Of a stretch of DNA of 64,000 bases, positions 57,346 to 64,000 are shown in pieces. The stretch's first letter is position 1. Each line of letters begins with the position of its first letter. The stretch is from Gordius sp. MW1 (lineage: Eukaryota; Nematomorpha; Gordioida; Gordea; Gordiidae): the NCBI GenBank assembly GCA_964036665.1, contig OZ038530.1:14727001-14791000 (forward strand). The letters run 5' to 3'. The position numbers and the translations under genes are program-made. A model generated the notes under the pieces. That model was not told where the DNA came from and ran no database searches. It worked only from the letters and a program-made list of their open reading frames with translations.

Positions 57346-60300
57346 AAATCCGCATTAATTGGATGTTAAGTGGTGGGCTTTTTAATAGTGTTTATGCTTT
57401 TATTTAGAATATTAATCCTCCCTTCATTTTGTTCTTTAATTATTTCCCATATTTTCTCTAGGATATTTAAGAAGCTATAAACATTTATTTATAGTTCATT
57501 TATATGAGACATAACGATGAACGCTTATATTGTGTCGTCAACGCTAATGTAGGTGTGAGAGCAGGCGGAGAGATAGTGACGCTAAGGCGCCTACTTACAG
57601 GTGAGGGGAGGGGGCGAAATTTAGAAGGTAGCGGGAGAAGGGTTGAATGGTTGTTGGCAGAGGAAATCTAGGACTCGCGAGACTATGGAATGAAATGGGG
57701 GGGGGGGGGGGAGGGCGTGAGGCGCGCAAGCTAGTTCAGTGGTGAAAGGGAAGAGGGGTATATGTTAGACGCGCACGCTTGCGTAGCGGTCGAGGGGGTG
57801 AAGGCTGACTTATAACGGGTTGGAGACGGGAGCTGAGTTGGGAGGGGGCATATGCCGGTGGAGGTTTTATAATGATCAAACTCTAAGCAGGGGGTTAGAA
57901 AAATATATACATTTGGTCATTAGCTGGGGAACGGTTATCCTTTATTTTCAGCCCAAAAAGTTTATTTTTTAAAGGAAACATGTAAATTTGCGCCAGAGGA
58001 ACCAAAAGCTGCAGGCCCAAAAATTATAATGGATTTTAGCCTTTGGCCGGGGTCAGACAAATTAAAGCGGTCATTAGTTTATCTGCGGCAAATATAAAGG
58101 TAAAATTTTAGTTTAGCTTCAGCCCTGTGTCAGAAAAATTAAATGTGGGTAAGCTTCAAAAAGTACGAAAATAGGCAAAATAGCAATTAACAAGGATTTA
58201 GGCCTCGAGCCAGTGTCAGACAAATAAGAAGTAAGCAACGGTCAACATTAATTTGCATGGAATTGTATAGCCAGATTTGCAATTATTCGTTATAATGCAA
58301 CAAGCTAGATAAGTTGCCAAAATAAATTTATACATAAAGGTGATCAGTCAGGCACAAAGATAAAAATGGAATTGACTTGGGCGAGGTTAAAAGAATTAAA
58401 GAAAATTAGAGGAAATTAGCTAATTTTAATGCGAAAGCAAAATAAAAGTTTTTTACAGAAGTATAAGTTTCCATAGCAATTAAAAAATTTAGACAGGACA
58501 GGACAACTAAAAGCGTGCCCATAAATTGCATAATGAATAGAAATAAATTAAAATTATTGTTAAAAGTACTTATCACCAACCTAGGTAATAAACAGTCTTA
58601 GCAACAACGAATCGATGTACACAATCACAAAATCCATTCTCTACTATTTTTTATTTTGGTTTGCTAACGCTCTAATGGCGTTAAATATATTATTATTATT
58701 TGGACTTAATTTTAGATTTGTAGGTAAATTTGGAAAAAATACAAAGAATTTAGTTGGCATAATACTCTAAGTGAATCATAAGTTTATCTTTAAAAATGTA
58801 TACTTACTCATAATGGTCATTGTTTATTTAAAATGTTGAGGTAGCCTTTCGTGAAATCAATTTGATTTATTTCTACAGAATGTGAAAAAATATATGAAAG
58901 ATTATTTATCAAGAGAGAAAATTTAGAGACTAAGAGATACTTATTCTAAAGATATTCGAAGGCCAAAGAAATTCCATGGTTTAATATGGTCGTTGATTTT
59001 ATTAAATATGAGACTAAAAGATCAAAAAAAGATTTTTCACCAAAAGTGAACCCATAAATTGCCTAGCAATTAATAAGAAAACCCACAGTATAGACAGCAT
59101 TAATACTTTTGGATTCATCAATAATTTCACGAAAATTCTTAGAACATCTTGTATTTAAACGTTGTGAAATAGATCCTAAATGCGGTATCCGTTGATAATT
59201 CCATTCGCAATACATTTGTAAATCGCGAAACAAGATAAAAAAAAAATTATCGAAAAAATAGTGTATTGTTTGTTAGAATAAGTTAGGTAGAAAAATATCA
59301 AGAAATTGGAAAGTAATCCATGCCCATATGATAAGATTCAAGAGCGAAACATTTGCGAATTGAGTACCAAAAGCAAATGTGTCGACACGCGTGTATAGAT
59401 AGAGGCGCATTTATACATGCACGTGACTACATACAAGCCTCCCTTTAAGTTGGGGAGAGAGAGAGAGAGCGCCATTATTTTGTTTACGCGAAAATCGATA
59501 GTTGAAAGGGGGAGAGGGGAAGGAGGAGGGAAGAGGTGGGGAGGGGTAAGCTTGCGCGTATTGAGGGGGGAGGTGTAGCATAATTTATTCATTGCAAAAG
59601 TTTGTGCACAATCCTTGTCTTTCTCGCATATTTTTCCTCGTGCTGTACTGCATTTTAGCGCGCGTTATTTCCCTCTTATTTATGTGGGCGGTTTGCGCTG
59701 GTAGAAATAAATAATAAGAATTATTAATAATGATTGTCGAACAGCTTACCTTTTGCGATTCTATCTAGTCGTTGTCTCTATTACTATTTCGTTAGCCATT
59801 TTGAATACAACACATTATTTATCATCCAACATCTCTCGTTTTAAAGGGGTTTGCATTCCAACTTTCTTATAGCATTGAAAATGGTTGCAAAAGTAAACTT
59901 TTTTTATATAATATAATAAATTTGGATTGTGCAATTTTTTTAAACAAATACTTGATATATTTTAACGTGTTATATGCCATGATTTTATGCATGTTTTTAC
60001 ATATATTCTATATAAATTGCATAGCAATAAATATATTAGATATTTAGGCATGTCTGTTTTTATGTTAAATTTTATAAAATAAGGATTGACTTTGAAAAAA
60101 TATTATTTATTTATGTTTACCTTTTTTTTGATATTTTACCTAATGGCATATCTATGAAATTATAAGGCATTTTCAACAAAAAAAACAAATATTTTACAAT
60201 CATTAATTTTGAAGTTCTTTTTTGTTTTATATAATAAAAGAACTACATATTTAAAAAAAAATTTCTTGTGTTTATAGCCCAACTAATTAAATTTATAACT

Positions 60301-60370
60301 ACTATTTAATTAAACTCAATTGATCTTTGGTGCTTTTATAATCGTTTTTTAAATAATTATTCATAATTAG
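57346..60370. other. Decayed repeats and GC-skewed DNA upstream of the zinc-finger gene
   Basis: No gene supported. Right-hand termini of the composite family lie at about 58517-58540 and 59050-59073, with a bare palindrome (AAATTGCATAGCAAT) at 60014. A G-rich stretch (57540-57870) includes a G run at 57697-57710. GA-rich low-complexity DNA lies at 59452-59575. The minus-strand frame at 59338-59592 follows that low-complexity zone. The promoter of the zinc-finger gene should be in the last few hundred bases. Confidence 0.5.
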
Positions 60371-60373
60371 GGA

Positions 60374-63300
60374 ATGAAAATGACGTTGGAAGAGGAGTCC
60401 ACCAACCCTGACCATTATTTTAATCTGCCTCGACCTTTAGACTACTACAATCTGGCCAAAATTTTTGGCGACATTGCAATACCCCCCGAACCCGAAATTT
60501 CCACCAAACATTGCTCGGTTCGCTTGGCGGATTTCGTTAAAGTTGAACCCCGCCGTTATAAAGGCTTCACGGCTCAGCAATTGAAGCGCTCGATTTTTCT
60601 CGTGGGGAGGGACGGGACCATTTGTCCTAAAAGTGGTGACGATTTAGATCAAGATGACCACTCGTCCGACCCCATCCTGCCCGAGATTAGTTTAAACTTG
60701 AGCCCGGAACCAGACTTTATTGGTACTATTTATGGCACTGCTCATTTTTTTTTTTGGGGGGGGGGGGTGAAATAAATAATTTTAAAGTGTAGTCCAGGTG
60801 GCCCCTTGCCCAGTGATTTTGCCCTTATTAAAGGCCCGTGTCCGTCAATGGTTACAGATGATATACATCGATATTTATGAAGTCATTTTTAGTTATGAAT
60901 TTTGTGTCAAAAATATGAGCAAGCTTTTATGGCCAGAATTGTACTAATTGACAACGATTTTTTAATGTGTCTTCTTGCTGAGCTCTTGTAAATAAAAATG
61001 GACTTTGCACAACCGAGTTTTAATAATGAACCGCTACTTTAGCTATATTGATGTATATGCAATTCATAAACTCACTTTTGGTTAAACATGTCCAGTGGCG
61101 TAGCCAGACGGGGGGGAAACGGGAAATCCCCCCCCCCCCCCCCCCGAAAAAAAATATCAAATGTTTATTTTGTTTTTTTAAATAATGTTTAAAAAAAAAT
61201 TTATAATTTCCCCCCCCCCCCCCAGAGAAAATCCTGGCTCCGCGCCTGAACATGTCCCATCTTGTACACCTTGGGTTTATATCGTAATATATAGTATTGT
61301 TATCAAACAATTTTATACTAATTTTTGGCAGCAGACCGAGAGAGCGAGGTGTCGGTGGGTAAAGAGCCTGACGTTACTTTCGTTGAAAAGATTAAGGAAA
61401 CGCCACAACCTCTGCCCAAAGCCCTTACTTTATCGCAAGCCCCTACCGTAGATAGTAGATTAGCGAATAAGGAGAGGAAGAGGGAGGCGGCCCTGGAAAT
61501 TATCAAGTTATCCTTTTACGACATATGGGACCGGGTGGAAAAGCTTATGAGCGAAAGCGAACGTACCCTCAAGAAAAGTCGTTTTCATTACAGCAAAACT
61601 TGCAAGTAAAAATCTTCGACTTTTTAGAAGCGTAGAATCAATGCAAATGATATACTCTTAGCGTACAGTGAAGAAGATTATGCGCGTAGATAGGGGGACT
61701 TAGCCTCATTAAAAAAAATTTAAATGCTTAAAAACGCATCAATTTTGAATTAAGTGATCATGCGGCTTTCCCGTTCAATTCCTGGCTACGCTAATGGAAA
61801 GGCTTACTATTAAATGTATGTTTGCAGGTTTCTGATAATTTTTAATTTAGAGATTAAACCCATCGAAAAGTTTATATAATTTGGACGGCTTAAAACTTTA
61901 CGACTTTCTAAACAAAATGTACCTAGCTTATTTCTAATTTTGCTATCTGGTAAATCAACACTTGTCCACTTTTTAGATATTTAGCGGTGCTGGGATACGA
62001 CTTAGCCAAGCAATACGAATTGTCGTTTCAATCGCGTCTAAACCTGAATAAGACCACGAGGCTTAATGTAAATTATCTCTACAGAAAGGTTAAGCAGCTT
62101 AATCGCGCCCACACTATCAAGAAGCGTCACCGGTGTAAACAGTGAGTTCCCAATGTTCTATTAAGTTTTTTTTTATAAATCCTCTGAGAAATATTTGATA
62201 GAAAACTCTGTGCGTTAGCTATTTCTTTTTGAATATACAATGCCTTTACCAATAATGCAGCGAGTTATTTCGAACAATTATAATATTAATATCATATAAT
62301 TATAAAGTCCCTCTGCACAATACATATTGTATGCGCTACAGCATAAGCTATAGCGCATTAACACTTGGAGGCGCTAGCACTATAGTGTAATGAAATATTT
62401 CATTGTTAAAATATAAAATAAATACAATTCTACGAAACACCACCATGTAAAAATAGGCAAAGCTGCTTAAGAGGAAAATATTATTTTCCAATTGAAATTG
62501 GATTGAATATTAGAAATTACCAATTTTGCCCCTTCCTAACACCATTCCTCCCATTTTTTAAACAAATTTAGGAGAATATCTAACTTAATTTCCCCCTACC
62601 TCTTTAATTCTTGGCCACCCCCTCTTTCCTGCAAAAATATTAAAACTTTAATTGATAAATAAGAAAAGAGAAACTTAATTTGTATGCAAATTATCCCAGT
62701 AACGCCATTTTTTCCTCCGCTCCTTTGTACTAAGTTTTTTACATGTTGAGCTTATGTGGAGATTACAGAAGTAATTATTTATCAAACTACAATATTGCCT
62801 AAGCATTTATATTACAACTTTCAAGGGCTATTGCATGATTCTTTTTTATTTGCGGATGTTAATTAAGGTTTTTGATATTTATAATTATTACAGTACAATA
62901 CGTAGGTGCCCTCCATGTGTGTGAAATATGTTTTTGCTATGCTCATCACCACTTATAACATGGCTAACTGTTTTAACTAACTAGGCATGCTGGCGAGTTT
63001 AAGTTCTGAGTCAGGCTGGTAGAAGCAATTACAGCTGTCTCTTATTACAAAATTAACTAATACCCATGACCCCAACACCTTTCGATTATTGTAGGTGTAG
63101 TTTCACCACAGAATCCCTGTTGGTATACGACGATCACCTACGTAAACCGCACTTGGTGCGTGAAAATATTTTGGACGAAGACACGGTAACCCTCATATCC
63201 ACATATACCCTGCGTTGTCCGTACTGCTTTTACCGCAACAGAAAATCGCATATTATGCGCGATCACCTCGAACGGTCCCATTGCCTTCCCGCCCTTTACG

Positions 63301-64000
63301 TGCCCTCCTTCGAGGCACCTCCCCGATTTTATTCTTGCATACTTTGCCTGTATGAAGTTGATAAGGAGGTGATTATGATTTAGTTGATGAATTTATTTTA
63401 GATTTTGTAGTTAAGTGGAATAATTTTATATTGCTAATGCTTACATACATTTTTTAACTTACTTTTCTCCGATCGTAGGTAAATCTGGTGCATCACATGG
63501 AAAAGTGCAGGACGCGGTACGACCCAAAATGTTTCTTATCCCTCTCTCGCATGTACACTTCCTACTTTCCCTTTACCTACGATAATTCGATCCCCAGGAA
63601 CGCGGCTACTCTTTGTTACACGGAGTCCTCTGTGCAACCTGTATCGGTTTTCAGCACGACTACTCCTTTATTCAACAGTTCACTGGGGCTAAATTATAAC
63701 TCGAAAGGTCCCCCTAACACTACCCCTTACCAATCTTTTACAGCTTTCAAGCCTCGTCCATCATTCAATTGTAATAGCCAAGGTCAGCCTTTAACGCTAA
63801 AGTTTGGCCCACAAACTACGACCGGTCAATTTACGACCGCCGATTTATTCAAACAATCATTGTCCAGAGGCAGAATTAAGCCAGCCGAGCAAGATTCTCA
63901 CAACCTCCTCCACAAGTACATGTCTATGCTAAAAACCCTGAACCCTCCTTTAACCTCTCCTTTATCTGTAAGTCCTACTCAAGCGACGGTCAAAGAACCA
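60374..64000 (+). CDS. C2H2 zinc-finger protein, MEP-1-like (tentative), 5 exons, 3' end outside window
   Basis: Exons 60374-60722, 61332-61605, 61977-62141, 63095-63368 and 63479-64000. All introns are GT-AG, phases agree (1, 2, 2, 0), and the joined frame is open for 528 residues. The first border is a weak donor (GTACTA); the others are good (GTAAAA, GTGAGT, GTGATT). Splicing completes two fingers: CKQCSF...HLRKPH across intron 3, and CILCLYEVDKEVNLVHHMEKC across intron 4. A third, CPYCFYRNRKSHIMRDHLERSH-like finger lies within exon 4 and is C-x2-C-x12-H-x4-H. The order and the CSFTTESLLV, PRFYSC and KCRTRYDP words recall MEP-1, a nuclear partner of Mi-2 in gene silencing. That identity is inferred from memory of the pattern. 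Exon 5 is Ser/Thr/Pro-rich. ATG 60374 is preceded by a stop and a possible AG acceptor, so a 5' non-coding exon may exist. Confidence 0.8.
61094..61248. mobile_element. GGCGTAGCC-end MITE in intron 1 of the zinc-finger gene
   Basis: The ends AGTGGCGTAGCCAG and CTGGCTCCGCGCCTG are imperfect inverted repeats. The 9-mer AACATGTCC is repeated exactly on both flanks (61085-61093 and 61249-61257). Long C runs lie inside both ends. It does not touch the splice sites of the intron (60723-61331). Confidence 0.82.

Noticed and set aside
59338-59592. 84-residue minus-strand frame
   Set aside because: It overlaps a GA-rich low-complexity stretch, with a composition (P, S, L runs) explained by that stretch, and no splice or family support.
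62330-62400. GCGCTACAGC/GCTATAGCGC near-palindrome in intron 3 of the zinc-finger gene
   Set aside because: Only about 10 bp per arm, with no second copy or flanking duplication, so it is too short to call an element or site.

Overview
This window looks like animal nuclear DNA, most likely from an arthropod. It is AT-rich and gene-poor. Only two genes look like functioning host genes, both split by introns. The rest is mostly transposable elements at different stages of decay. The arthropod call rests on the kinds of elements present (RTE LINE, Helitron, CsRn1-type Ty3/gypsy, several hAT elements) and on the fucosyltransferase type. The species cannot be settled from the sequence.

Host genes. 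(1) A two-exon alpha-1,3-fucosyltransferase (GT10 family, Golgi type II membrane protein) lies on the minus strand at 3133-4806. Joining complement(4194..4806) to complement(3133..3878) gives an uninterrupted 452-residue protein. (2) A C2H2 zinc-finger gene on the plus strand begins at 60374 and runs off the right edge. Five exons with matching splice phases encode 528 residues so far. Two zinc fingers are completed only by splicing, and the finger pattern resembles MEP-1, a partner of Mi-2 chromatin remodelling.

Layout. 1-5480: AT-rich DNA, one MITE and the fucosyltransferase. 5487-6990: first copy of a large non-coding repeat family. 7238-11950: a nearly whole CsRn1-type Ty3/gypsy element on the minus strand. 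12190-16815: MITEs, then a 2.2-kb element with ~265-bp inverted termini joined to a second, inverted copy of its core. 19647-21579: a non-autonomous Helitron full of internal tandem repeats. 22591-23545: a hAT deletion derivative with a perfect 8-bp target duplication. 23640-24880: more composite repeats. 27296-29640: a degenerate R2-like LINE. 29960-31800: two pieces of a Ty3-type fossil in opposite orientations. 36750-38950: remains of another retroelement. 39587-40565: a shorter relative of the composite repeat. 41050-42900 and 53841-54630: two halves of one RTE LINE, separated by 11 kb of other elements. 44507-47122: an unusual transposase-like gene of unknown family. 47245-53840: a second Ty3/gypsy fossil with an extra 3' ORF and a hAT inserted in it. 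55393-56078: a ~690-bp near-perfect palindrome. 56430-60370: further decayed repeats.

Most striking unexplained material: (a) the composite repeat family, whose ends carry the palindrome AATTGCATAGCAATT and whose core is made of hairpin-forming units of about 100 bp; (b) the 44.5-47.1 kb transposase-like locus; (c) a MITE family with GGCGTAGCC termini, long G runs and 9-bp target duplications, one copy of which sits in an intron of the zinc-finger gene. The host genes do not form a pathway together. Their neighbourhood is a graveyard of nested insertions.
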